A program made the position numbers and the translations under genes. Positions 17,060 through 25,335 of a DNA stretch of 45,429 nucleotides are shown piece by piece. A model generated the notes under the pieces. It was not told the origin of the DNA. It ran no database searches and worked only from the letters and a program-made list of their open reading frames with translations. Position 1 is the first letter of the stretch. Each line of letters begins with the position of its first letter. This DNA comes from Sulfuricaulis sp. Lineage in GTDB: Bacteria; Pseudomonadota; Gammaproteobacteria; Acidiferrobacterales; Sulfurifustaceae. Where the stretch lies: positions 1 through 45,429 of the forward strand of contig JAUSDQ010000119.1 of assembly GCA_030650525.1 (NCBI GenBank), written 5' to 3'.

Positions 17060-19072
17060 TCAATGCGTCAATTGGGGGCGCGGGTAGTCGCGCGACTCCC
17101 GTGCAAAGCGGATGAAATACTCGATGGCAGACTGGTTGGCCATGGCGTCCCGGCTGGCTGCCTTCTCCATCGGCCAGCCCAGCAGCAGCTTGCGCACCGG
17201 TACTTCCATCTTCTTGCCGGTGAGGGTGTAGGGCACGGCATCAATCGCATAGATCTTGTCCGGTACATGGCGCGGGCTGGCCGCATCACGCAACTGGGCG
17301 TTGATACGCGACCTGAGCGCGTCGTCCAGCACAATGCCCGGCTTGAGCACGACAAACAGCGGCATGAAGAACTGCCCGCCATCGAGCTCACAACACACGA
17401 CCAGGCTGTCGGAAAGTTCGGGCACGCCTTCGAGAGCCTGATAGACCTCGGCCGTGCCGATGCGCACACCGAAGCGGTTGAGCGTCGAGTCGGACCGGCC
17501 ATAGATAAGGCACCCACCCCGAGCATTGATTTTGATGAAGTCACCGTGACGCCATGCGCCCGGAAAAACGTCAAAGTAGGATTCGTGGTACCTGCGCCCG
17601 CCGACGTCATTCCAGAAGTACAGTGGCATGGAAGGGAACGGACCCGTCAGCACCAGTTCACCGACCTCATCGGTCAGCTCACGTCCGTCATCACTCCAGG
17701 CGTGTAGGTCAATGCCCAGCGCCCGCGCCTGAATCTCGCCCGCATGGACCGGCAAGAGTGGCACGGCGCTAACCAGGCAGCTGCAGGTCTCCGTGCCGCC
17801 CGACTGGGAGCTGAACCAGCAGTCTTGTTCGACGTTTTCATAGAACCATTCGAACAGGTCAGGCCCCACGGGCGAGCCCCCCGTGAGGGTGGCTTCAATC
17901 TTCAGCTTGTACCTGTCCTTGGGGACCAGGCCGCTGCGGCGCATCAACTGCAGATAGGACGCGCTGGCGCCGAAGTAGGTGACGCCCGCATCCTGCGAAA
18001 GCTGCCATAACCTTCCGTTGTCCGGATGAACCGGGCTGCCGTCGTAAAGCACCACGGCCGCACCCGACAGCAGCGATGACACGACAACATTCCACATCAT
18101 CCAGCCCGTCGTGCTGTAGAAGAACATCACCGAGTCAGGCCGCAGGCCCATGTGCAGGCACACGAGCTTGTAGTGCTCCATGATGATGCCCACATGGCTT
18201 TGGGCAATGGCCTTGGGCAGGCCGGTCGTACCCGACGAGAACAGCACCCAGAGCGGGTGGTCATACGGCACATGCTCGTAGGGAAAATCATCCCGCGCGA
18301 TATCGGGGCCCTTCATCAAGGCACTCCACAGCATGCCCTGGTTCACGATGGCGTCTTGCCGGTCGGCTTTCAGGACCGGTACGCAGACCACATGACGCAG
18401 TGTCGGGAGCTGCTCCGTCAGTGCACGTACCTCGTCCTCGCGGGAGAAGGCCTTGCCATTGAAGTGGTAGCCATCGCAGACAAACATCAGTTGGGGCTGA
18501 ATTTGCGCGAACCGGTCAATCACGGTCTTGACGCCAAACTCCGGCGCCGACGATGACCAGATCGCTCCAATGGACGCGCAGGCCAGAAAGGCCACCACGG
18601 TCTCGGGAATATTGGGCAGGTAGGAGACGACGCAGTCACCTGGCTTGAGGCCCATTTTGCGAAGCTCGGTGGCCACGATGCGCACGCGACGGCCCAGTTC
18701 GTGCCATGAAATCGTGGCCAGCGGCGATTGCTCGTTCGCGTAATGAATGGCCACCTGCCCCGGAGCCGCCTCGGCCTCTTGGCGCAGAACGTGTTCCGCA
18801 TAGTTGACCCGCGAACCCTCGAACCACTTGCAGCCGGGCATGCTGCGCGTGTCAAGCACCTGCTTGTAAGGGCTTGCTGACTTCACGCCAAAGTAGTCCC
18901 ACAAGCTGCCCCAGAAGTCCTCCATGTGGTCCACCGACCAGCGGCGTAAAGATTCGTAGTCGCCGAAATCCAGCGAACGGGTCTCGCGCAGCCACGCCAT
19001 GTACCGCGCCATGCGTGAGCCCTGCACGAACGCCGCGGACGGTGTCCAGATCAGGTCGCCTTCATTGAGCAT
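17060..19072 (-). CDS. aacS: Acetoacetyl-CoA synthetase
   Basis: The 670-residue AMP-forming ligase has the acyl-CoA synthetase N-terminal region (FGDYESLRRWSVDHMEDFW), the P-loop VLFSSGTTGLPKAIAQSH, the adenine motif QSGGTETCSCL and a C-terminal KMEVPVRKLLLG with the catalytic Lys region. Length and the LDFGDYESL start match acetoacetate:CoA ligases rather than acetyl-CoA synthetases. It activates acetoacetate made by the HMG-CoA-lyase-like enzyme to acetoacetyl-CoA, which thiolase then splits. The start at 19072 (MLNEGDLIWTPS) is chosen; the open frame further upstream overlaps the biotin carrier region and is not conserved. The gene follows the carrier gene by 28 bases. Confidence 0.92.
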   Translation of the reverse strand: MLNEGDLIWTPSAAFVQGSRMARYMAWLRETRSLDFGDYESLRRWSVDHMEDFWGSLWDYFGVKSASPYKQVLDTRSMPGCKWFEGSRVNYAEHVLRQEAEAAPGQVAIHYANEQSPLATISWHELGRRVRIVATELRKMGLKPGDCVVSYLPNIPETVVAFLACASIGAIWSSSAPEFGVKTVIDRFAQIQPQLMFVCDGYHFNGKAFSREDEVRALTEQLPTLRHVVCVPVLKADRQDAIVNQGMLWSALMKGPDIARDDFPYEHVPYDHPLWVLFSSGTTGLPKAIAQSHVGIIMEHYKLVCLHMGLRPDSVMFFYSTTGWMMWNVVVSSLLSGAAVVLYDGSPVHPDNGRLWQLSQDAGVTYFGASASYLQLMRRSGLVPKDRYKLKIEATLTGGSPVGPDLFEWFYENVEQDCWFSSQSGGTETCSCLVSAVPLLPVHAGEIQARALGIDLHAWSDDGRELTDEVGELVLTGPFPSMPLYFWNDVGGRRYHESYFDVFPGAWRHGDFIKINARGGCLIYGRSDSTLNRFGVRIGTAEVYQALEGVPELSDSLVVCCELDGGQFFMPLFVVLKPGIVLDDALRSRINAQLRDAASPRHVPDKIYAIDAVPYTLTGKKMEVPVRKLLLGWPMEKAASRDAMANQSAIEYFIRFARESRDYPRPQLTH

Positions 19073-19100
19073 CGTATTCCCCTTCGAAGGATCCGGGGGT

Positions 19101-19316
19101 TCAGCGCAGGGTGATGACGGCGGAGCCGTCATCCAGAACAGTTCCTTCCGGCGCGACGATGGCGTCCACCGTGCCATCGATCTCGGCCTCGATCGGGATC
19201 TCCATCTTCATCGACTCAAGAATGGCCACGGTGTCGCCGGCTGCCACGGCGTCGCCGGGCTGCACGAGGATTTTCCAGATCGTGCCGGCCATGGGAGAAG
19301 AAATCTGCTTGCTCAT
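19101..19316 (-). CDS. Free-standing biotin carboxyl carrier protein
   Basis: This 71-residue protein is a single biotinyl domain: ISSPMAGTIWKILVQPGDAV, the biotinylation motif AILESMKMEIPIEAE with Lys37, and a closing DGTVDAIVAPEGTVLDDGSAV half. It has no Pro/Ala-rich N-terminal arm, unlike AccB. It would carry CO2 from the biotin carboxylase (22682-24043) to a carboxyltransferase. In MCC and PCC this domain is normally fused to the biotin carboxylase; here it is a separate gene between carboxyltransferase 3 and acetoacetyl-CoA synthetase. As the only carrier visible in the window, it may serve all three carboxyltransferases. Confidence 0.95.
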   Translation of the reverse strand: MSKQISSPMAGTIWKILVQPGDAVAAGDTVAILESMKMEIPIEAEIDGTVDAIVAPEGTVLDDGSAVITLR

Positions 19317-19350
19317 TGGAGTGTTCCTTGGGAGTTGGGGAAGGGGGGAA

Positions 19351-20886
19351 TCAAACTTGGTGGACCGCCGAGCGGCGCGGGATGACCCGGCTCTCGCGGC
19401 GACTGTAAATGCGAAAGCGCGCGATTAGTTCGTCGCGCAGGTGCGAGGGCTCAACAATGGCTTCCACATGGAAACGGTCGGCCGCCATGCCCATGACATC
19501 AATGTCGCGTGCATATTCCTCGCGCTTCTGCTTCACAAATGCGTCGCGCTGGTCCTCTGGCAGTTCCGCGACCTGCCGCGCATAGAGCGCATTGACGGCG
19601 GCCTCGGGGCCGACCAGACCGGCCATTCCACTCGGCAGCGCCAACAGGGCGTCAGGATGGGTGGAGGCACCCGACATCGCCACGTAACCACCGCCATAAC
19701 CCTTGCGGACCACGACTGAGATGCGCGGCACGGTGGACTCGCAAACCGCCGACAGCAGCTTGGCGCCATGTCGGATGATGCCCGCGCGTTCCATCTTGCT
19801 GCCGATCATGTAGCCGCTAACGTCCTGCAGGAACAGCAGCGGCACGTTGAAGGCATTACACATCCAGATGAAGCGCGTGGCCTTGTCGGAAGAATCCACA
19901 AACAGCACACCGCCCTTGACCTTGGAGTTATTGGCCAGAATACCGACGGACATGCCGCCCAAGCGGGCAAAGCCGGTCACGATCTCGGGCGCGAAAAGGG
20001 CCTTGACTTCATAAAAACTGCCCTCGTCCACCAAGCCGTCGATGAGCAGCTTGACGTCATAAGGCATGTTCTGGTTGGCCGGTATGATCTCCGCCAGCGG
20101 CTTGGGCGGCATCTTTGGTGCCCTGGCTTCAATCGCGGGTGGCTTCCCGTCCCATTTTGATGGCAGATACGACAGATAATCGCGCACCTTCGCAATGGCC
20201 TCGGCATCAGACTTGACCAGCACGTCTCCCAGGCCGCTCACCGTGCAGTGCATCAACGCGCCGCCGAGTTCCTCGTCGGAGATATCCTCGCCAATCGTCA
20301 TCTTGGCCATGCGGGGCGAACCCAGCATGGCCGTGGCCTGTTTGTCAACCATGATGGTCAGGTCACACAACGCTGGAATGTAGGCCGCGCCCGCGGGCGA
20401 GGGGCCAAACAATGCGCACACCTGGGGCACAATGCCCGAGATGACGACCTGGTTGTAGAAGATGTTCCCCCAGGCCCTGCGGCCAAGGTAAGTGTCGGCC
20501 TGCTCGTCCACCCGGGCACCGGCCGAGTCCACCAGGTAAACCAACGGAATGCCGGCCTCCTTGGCCATTTCCTGCATCCGTGTGATTTTTAGCATGCTGG
20601 TGTGACCCCAGGATCCGGCCTTGACCGTCATGTCATTGGCGATCACGGCCACATCGCGGCCCTGTATCCGCCCGATGCAGGTCACGACCGCATCAGCAGG
20701 CAAGTCGCGATGGATGCCGGCCAGCAGGCCGTCCTCGAAATCGAAGTCGCCGTCAAAAAGCAGCTGGAGGCGGTCACGCACCAGCATTTTCCCGGACTCG
20801 ATGTACTTCTCCCTGGCCTTGCCCTGGCCACCCGCGCGGGCTTTGTCCGCCCTCTGGCGCAGGTCTTCACTTTTACTTTGTGCCAT
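19351..20886 (-). CDS. Acyl-CoA carboxylase, carboxyltransferase subunit (paralogue 3)
   Basis: The 511-residue carboxyltransferase has the N-lobe VDSAGARVDEQADTYLGRR and FGPSPAGAAYIPALCDLTIMV (acyl-CoA binding), and the C-lobe GGVLFVDSSDKATRFIW with VSGYMIGSKMERAGIIRHGAK (biotin side). It is of the methylcrotonyl/propionyl type, transferring CO2 from carboxybiotin to an acyl-CoA. It is closely similar throughout to the protein at 28959-30497; both end in RR(S/A)AVH(Q/P)V. The start at 20886 follows a GGGGGAGA stretch. It lies between LiuC-like hydratase and the biotin carrier, the best candidate for the MCC-like step that feeds the HMG-CoA-lyase-like enzyme. Confidence 0.93.
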   Translation of the reverse strand: MAQSKSEDLRQRADKARAGGQGKAREKYIESGKMLVRDRLQLLFDGDFDFEDGLLAGIHRDLPADAVVTCIGRIQGRDVAVIANDMTVKAGSWGHTSMLKITRMQEMAKEAGIPLVYLVDSAGARVDEQADTYLGRRAWGNIFYNQVVISGIVPQVCALFGPSPAGAAYIPALCDLTIMVDKQATAMLGSPRMAKMTIGEDISDEELGGALMHCTVSGLGDVLVKSDAEAIAKVRDYLSYLPSKWDGKPPAIEARAPKMPPKPLAEIIPANQNMPYDVKLLIDGLVDEGSFYEVKALFAPEIVTGFARLGGMSVGILANNSKVKGGVLFVDSSDKATRFIWMCNAFNVPLLFLQDVSGYMIGSKMERAGIIRHGAKLLSAVCESTVPRISVVVRKGYGGGYVAMSGASTHPDALLALPSGMAGLVGPEAAVNALYARQVAELPEDQRDAFVKQKREEYARDIDVMGMAADRFHVEAIVEPSHLRDELIARFRIYSRRESRVIPRRSAVHQV

Positions 20887-20900
20887 GCCGTTCTCCCCCT

Positions 20901-21692
20901 TCAGGCCTTTCGGACCCACGACGGTTTGCGCTTCTCGGCGAAGCTGGCAAGGCCTTCTTTCGCCTCGGCGTCGTCCCACATGTCGGCGATGCGGTCCACC
21001 GTGTACATGCAGTTATCCTCGAAATCGTGTCGGTCCACATAGTCAATCAGCCGCTTGATGGTGCGCACCGCGCCCGGCGCGCACTGCAGCACGAGGTCAA
21101 TTTCCTCCCGCACCGCGGCGTCCAGGTCCCGCGGCGCCACAACCCGGTCCAACAAGCCCAGCGACACGGCTTCGGCGGCGCTGAAGGAGCGCGCATTCAG
21201 GAAGTAGCGGCGCGCCTTGGCCACGCCAAGGCGACGGATCACATAGGGCGAGATCATCGCGGGGATGAGGCCCAGGCGCGCCTCGGTGATCGAGTAGCTT
21301 GAGGGTTCCACGCCGATGGCGATATCACAGACCGACACCAGGCCGAGGCCGCCCGCATAGGCGGGCCCCTGAATACGGCCGATCAGCGGCTTGCTCAGCA
21401 AGTCGAGGTCACGCAACCAAAGCGCCAGCTTGCGAGCCTCGAGGATCTTCACGTCGCGCGTCGCCCCGCGTTGGGATTGCTGGTATTTCAGGTCGCCGCC
21501 CGAGCAAAAGGACTTGCCCTCGCCCGTCAGCACCACCAAACGCACGGCGGGATCGCTGTCGAAGCGGCGCACGGCGTCGCGGCCTTCGTCCCACATGAGG
21601 CTGTTCATGGCGTTGTGCACGTCGGGACGGTTCAGCGTCAGGGTCGCCACACCGCTGGGGTCAACATTGGCCTTGATGGTCTCGTAATTCAT
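20901..21692 (-). CDS. Methylglutaconyl-CoA hydratase-like crotonase (LiuC type)
   Basis: The 263-residue crotonase has the oxyanion loop FCSGGDLKYQQ, then GPAYAGGLGLVSVCDIAIG and SITEARLGLIPAMISPYVIRRLG. The first catalytic Glu position is Gly (GGLGL) while the second Glu (TEARLG) is present. That combination, and the IPAxISPYV stretch, is what I recall for LiuC-type 3-methylglutaconyl-CoA hydratases of leucine and isoprenoid degradation. It sits 14 bases upstream of carboxyltransferase 3 and 14 bases after the HMG-CoA-lyase-like gene, in the canonical carboxylase/hydratase/lyase grouping. Confidence 0.88.
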   Translation of the reverse strand: MNYETIKANVDPSGVATLTLNRPDVHNAMNSLMWDEGRDAVRRFDSDPAVRLVVLTGEGKSFCSGGDLKYQQSQRGATRDVKILEARKLALWLRDLDLLSKPLIGRIQGPAYAGGLGLVSVCDIAIGVEPSSYSITEARLGLIPAMISPYVIRRLGVAKARRYFLNARSFSAAEAVSLGLLDRVVAPRDLDAAVREEIDLVLQCAPGAVRTIKRLIDYVDRHDFEDNCMYTVDRIADMWDDAEAKEGLASFAEKRKPSWVRKA

Positions 21693-21706
21693 GACTTTGG
21701 ACTTTC

Positions 21707-22663
21707 TTAATGCGTTGATTTGTTGCGCATGCGCATGAGGCTGCCGCCCTTCATGACTTTGCCCGGAAGCGGGTGGCCGACGATCTCTTCAGCCATCAGG
21801 GCGCACTCGATCATTCGGTCGAGATCAATGCCGGTTTCAATCCCCATCTCGTGGCACATGAAGACAAAATCCTCCGTGCAGATGTTGCCGGCCGCGCCCT
21901 TGTGGGCCGCGAACGGGCAGCCCCCCAAGCCCGCGCAGGAGCTGTCGAACTGGTCCACGCCCATTTGCAGGGCCGCCAGCGCATTGGGCAGGCCGGTGCC
22001 GCGGGTATCGTGCAGATGCAGGCCGATGCGCATGTCGGGCCAGCGCTCCCGCAGTGCGCCCACGCGCTGCTGGATGGCGTTGGGGTTTGCCCAGCCCACC
22101 GTGTCCGCGAGATAGAGGCCCTGGATCTTCACACCCTGATCCTTGGCGATGTCCAGCAGTCGGGTGCAGCGGTCCACCACGGTGGACAGGGCGATCTCGC
22201 CTTCATAGTTGCAGCCGAAGGCGGTGAAGACCGTCGCCCAGCGTACGTCCACCTTGTTGTCCCTGTAGAGGTGCAGCGTGGCCGCCTGGTCCTCGAAGGC
22301 CTCCTCGATGGTCTTGCCGACGTTCTTGAGGTTGAAGGTTTCCGAGCATGGCACGATCAGCGAGCCGATCAGGTCCAGCGGCTGCTTGAGTGCCCGCCTG
22401 AAGCCGGCCGCGTTGAGCCACAGCCCGGTATAGGCCACCCCCGGCTTGCGACGGATGGCGCGCGCGACCTCTTCCGCGTCCGCCATGCCCGGCACACGCG
22501 CCGGGTTGACCCAGGACACGCAGTCGATCTTCTTGAGTCCGGTTTCGGCCAGCGCCTCGATCAAGCGCACTTTGTCGGCAGTGGAAATCGGCCCGCTTTC
22601 GATCTGAAAACCTTCTCGAGGTCCCTCTTCCTGGATGGTGACAAATTTGGGCAGATCGGACAT
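21707..22663 (-). CDS. Hydroxymethylglutaryl-CoA lyase-like protein
   Basis: The 318-residue TIM-barrel protein has the DRE-metallolyase signature as QEEGPREGFQIES, the metal-binding HLHDTRGTGLPNALAAL, and the HMG-CoA-lyase loop AGLGGCPFAAHKGAAGNICTEDFVFM with its catalytic Cys in GGCPFA. HMG-CoA lyase splits 3-hydroxy-3-methylglutaryl-CoA into acetoacetate and acetyl-CoA in Leu/Atu-type pathways. The usual EVGPRDGLQNE is here EEGPREGFQIE (Asp to Glu, Leu to Phe), so a different 3-hydroxyglutaryl-CoA homologue may be its substrate. It lies 18 bases after the biotin carboxylase gene and before the LiuC-like hydratase. Confidence 0.88.
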   Translation of the reverse strand: MSDLPKFVTIQEEGPREGFQIESGPISTADKVRLIEALAETGLKKIDCVSWVNPARVPGMADAEEVARAIRRKPGVAYTGLWLNAAGFRRALKQPLDLIGSLIVPCSETFNLKNVGKTIEEAFEDQAATLHLYRDNKVDVRWATVFTAFGCNYEGEIALSTVVDRCTRLLDIAKDQGVKIQGLYLADTVGWANPNAIQQRVGALRERWPDMRIGLHLHDTRGTGLPNALAALQMGVDQFDSSCAGLGGCPFAAHKGAAGNICTEDFVFMCHEMGIETGIDLDRMIECALMAEEIVGHPLPGKVMKGGSLMRMRNKSTH

Positions 22664-22681
22664 GGGTGTCTCCGCGTTTGT

Positions 22682-24043
22682 TTATTGAATGAGGGCAGCC
22701 AGGTTGTCCCCCAGCCAGGTGGTGTGGACACGGCCCGCTGCGAAGTCCGGATGGACCAGCAGCTTGCGCAGGAAGTCGCGGTTGGTCTCGATGCCCTCCA
22801 CAACCAGGCTGCCAAGCGCAGCGTCCAGCCGCGCAATGGCATCGGCGCGGTTGTCACCGTGCGCGATGATCTTCATCAGCATCGGGTCATAGTGGGGCGT
22901 GACCTTCATACCCTGCCGGTAACCCGTGTCGATCCGAAGGCCGGGGCCATCGGGCAAGCGCAGCACGTTCAAGGGCCCGGGCGAGGGAATGAAATTGCGG
23001 GCCGGCCGCTCAGCGTACAAACGCGCCTCGACGGCCCAGCCACGCGTGGAAATGTTGTCTTGGCGCATCTCGCGGGCCAGGTCTTCTCCCATGGCCTGGC
23101 GGATCTGGGCCATGACAAGGTCCACACCGGTCACCATCTCCGTCACCGGGTGCTCGACCTGGATGCGCGTGTTCATCTCCAGAAAGAAATAACGGCCGGT
23201 TTCCTCGTCGTACAGGAACTCGACGGTGCCCGCACCTTCATAACGGCAGGCCTCGGCCAGTTTGACCGCAACCTCGGCAATGTCGCGCCGCGTCTTGTCG
23301 TCGAGCGCTGGCGACATGGCCTCCTCCACCACTTTCTGGTGGCGGCGCTGCACCGAGCAGTCTCGCTCCATCAGGTGCACGGCGCGGCCGTCGCCAAAGC
23401 CGAACACCTGCACTTCGATATGGCGCGCACAGCGGATGAAATGCTCCAGGTAAACACCGCCATCACCGAAGGCCCGCTCGGCCAGCGAACGCGTTGTGGC
23501 GACCGCCTCCAGAAGCGCTTCGGGTGAGTCGACCCGGCGCATGCCGATGCCACCACCACCGGCCGCCGCCTTGACGAGCAGCGGATAGCCAACCGCCGCG
23601 GCCTGGGCGCGGATGGTGTCGTCGCCGCCATCGAGCCGGGTCGTGCCCGGCGACACCGGTACACCGGCCTCAATGGCGATGCGCCTGGCCTGGTCCTTGT
23701 CGCCCATGGCCTGGATGACCTGCGGCGAAGGTCCGATGAAGCGCAGACCGGCGTCGCTGCAACGCTGCGCGAAGCCGCTGTTTTCGGCGAGAAAGCCGTA
23801 GCCCGGATGCAGCAAGGTGGCACCAGTCTGGCGAGCCGCATCGATCAGCACGTCCTGTCGCAGGTAGCTTTGCGCCGCGGCCGCCGGCCCTATGGCCACA
23901 GTCTCATCGGCTGCCTCGACGTGAGGTGCGCCCGCGTCGGCCTCGGAATACACCGCAACAGTGCGCAGTCCAAGCGCCTTGGCCGCACGGATGACCCGGC
24001 AGGCGATTTCTCCGCGGTTCGCAATGATCAGCTTTTTATGCAC
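22682..24043 (-). CDS. Biotin carboxylase subunit (no carrier domain)
   Basis: The 453-residue protein is a complete ATP-grasp biotin carboxylase: N-domain LIIANRGEIACRVIRAAKAL, glycine loop LLVKAAAGGGGIGM (about 155-168), MERDCSVQRRHQKVVEEAMS, and active-site FLEMNTRIQVEHPVTEM with the catalytic Arg. It ends at ETNRDFLRKLLVHPDF. It therefore lacks the BT and BCCP domains of the 650-residue MccA/PccA alpha subunits and needs the free carrier at 19101. It is the first gene of unit B, 27 to 33 bases downstream of a predicted -10 overlapped by operator 1. It is the only intact biotin carboxylase in the window, against three carboxyltransferases. Confidence 0.95.
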   Translation of the reverse strand: MHKKLIIANRGEIACRVIRAAKALGLRTVAVYSEADAGAPHVEAADETVAIGPAAAAQSYLRQDVLIDAARQTGATLLHPGYGFLAENSGFAQRCSDAGLRFIGPSPQVIQAMGDKDQARRIAIEAGVPVSPGTTRLDGGDDTIRAQAAAVGYPLLVKAAAGGGGIGMRRVDSPEALLEAVATTRSLAERAFGDGGVYLEHFIRCARHIEVQVFGFGDGRAVHLMERDCSVQRRHQKVVEEAMSPALDDKTRRDIAEVAVKLAEACRYEGAGTVEFLYDEETGRYFFLEMNTRIQVEHPVTEMVTGVDLVMAQIRQAMGEDLAREMRQDNISTRGWAVEARLYAERPARNFIPSPGPLNVLRLPDGPGLRIDTGYRQGMKVTPHYDPMLMKIIAHGDNRADAIARLDAALGSLVVEGIETNRDFLRKLLVHPDFAAGRVHTTWLGDNLAALIQ

Positions 24044-24074
24044 AACGGATGACTCCTCGATATCTGCTTTGACA

Positions 24075-24106
24075 CTATTATAGTCCGACGTGTCGGTTTT
24101 AATATA
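24075..24106 (-). promoter_or_regulatory. Operator/promoter 1 for unit B
   Basis: The core CCGACGTGTCGG lies at 24085-24096 (5-bp inverted repeat around GT). On the minus strand it is followed, after 2 bases, by a perfect TATAAT at 24082-24077. The 35 region is AT-rich and poor. The same core is found at 37281, 40219 and 44706. The operator fills the -35/-10 spacer, so a bound repressor would block polymerase. The likely ligand-binding repressor is the TetR at 40357-40953 (inference). Confidence 0.75.
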
Positions 24107-24139
24107 AGAAAAAATTCACGACAATTCTGGTTGGATGTT

Positions 24140-25300
24140 TCAAAGGCGCTTGGCAATCTCGTCGAGCATGACCTCGGTCGCGCCGCCGCCGATGGTCATC
24201 AAGCCCGCATCGCGGCCAATCCGCTCGATCGCCGTGCCATGGTGGTAGCCCACGCCGCCATGCAACTGCAGGCAAGCGCGCGTCACGTCCTGCAGCGTCT
24301 CGCCGGCCAGCGCCTTGATCATCGACACCTCGCGCACGCACTCCTCGCCGCGGGCACCGCGGCGCGCCGTGTCGTACACCAGCGTCTCCACGGCCTTCAT
24401 GCGCGCCGACAGGAATGCGATGCGGTGGCGGTTGGCCTGCAGGTCCCACAAGGTGCCGCCAAAGGCCTTTCTGCTGCGCAGCCAGCCCAGCGTCAGGTCC
24501 AGCGCGGCCCGGCCCATGCCCAGTGACATGGCGCCAAGAATCAGGCGCTCGTTCTGGAAGTTCTCCATCACGCCGTAAAAGCCCTTGTTTTCCTCGCCCA
24601 CCAACGCATTGCCCGGCAACAAGGCGTCCTCAAAAACCAAGTCTGCTATATCAGACGACAGCATTCCGTGCTTTTTCGGCATGGGGCGAATGCGCAGGCC
24701 AGGCGTGTTGCGCTCCACGGCAAACAGCGAGATCGCCCGGCTGCTCTTGGCATGCGGGTCAGTGCGCGCCGCGACGATGAAGACATCGCCGTACAACGCG
24801 TTGGTCACATAGGTCTTGGTGCCGTTGAGTAGCCAGCCCTCCCCCTGGCGGCGGGCCGTCGTGGCCAGTGCCGCCACATCGGAGCCGGCCTGCGGCTCGG
24901 TGATTGCCACGGCGCAGATCATGTCGCCGCGGTTCATCGCTGACAGGTAACGTCGCTTTTGCTCGGGCGTGCCGCGATGCAGGATGTGGGTGGACGACAT
25001 CTCGGTGTGGATCAGCACTGCTTCTGGCAGGCCGCCATAGGTGCTGCGACCCAGCTCCTCGGCAAAGACCACCGACGCCACGGGCCCCATGTCCGCGCCG
25101 CCGTACTCCACCGGATGACTCAGGCCCAGCAGACCGAGATCGCCTAAACGGCGGAAGTCTTCATGCGGGATCGTGCCTTCGAGTTCCCACTGATCGCCCT
25201 TGAGCAGGGCTTCGTTGCGCACATAGTCAGCAGTCTTTCGCCGCACCGCCAGGATGCGTTCGTCGTCGAAGTCGTCCGGAATGGAAGATGTTGCAGTCAT
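24140..25300 (-). CDS. Acyl-CoA dehydrogenase, isovaleryl/long-chain type
   Basis: The 386-residue ACAD has TEPQAGSDVAAL (134-145), LNGTKTYVTNALYGD, helix-G NFQNERLILGAM with Glu251, RSRKAFGGTLWDLQANRHR, LHGGVGYHHGTAIERIGRDA, and the C-terminal TIGGGATEVMLDEIAKRL. Gly replaces the MCAD glutamate, so Glu251 is the predicted base, as in isovaleryl-CoA and long-chain dehydrogenases. The start at 25300 (MTATSSIPDDF) is chosen; the open frame continues upstream into carboxyltransferase 2 sequence. It is the last gene of unit A and a paralogue of the ACADs at 27759 and 39001. It probably prepares a 2-enoyl-CoA for carboxylation. Confidence 0.9.
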   Translation of the reverse strand: MTATSSIPDDFDDERILAVRRKTADYVRNEALLKGDQWELEGTIPHEDFRRLGDLGLLGLSHPVEYGGADMGPVASVVFAEELGRSTYGGLPEAVLIHTEMSSTHILHRGTPEQKRRYLSAMNRGDMICAVAITEPQAGSDVAALATTARRQGEGWLLNGTKTYVTNALYGDVFIVAARTDPHAKSSRAISLFAVERNTPGLRIRPMPKKHGMLSSDIADLVFEDALLPGNALVGEENKGFYGVMENFQNERLILGAMSLGMGRAALDLTLGWLRSRKAFGGTLWDLQANRHRIAFLSARMKAVETLVYDTARRGARGEECVREVSMIKALAGETLQDVTRACLQLHGGVGYHHGTAIERIGRDAGLMTIGGGATEVMLDEIAKRL

Positions 25301-25335
25301 GGCTATTGATGAAGTTTCAGGGTTGATCGAAAGCC

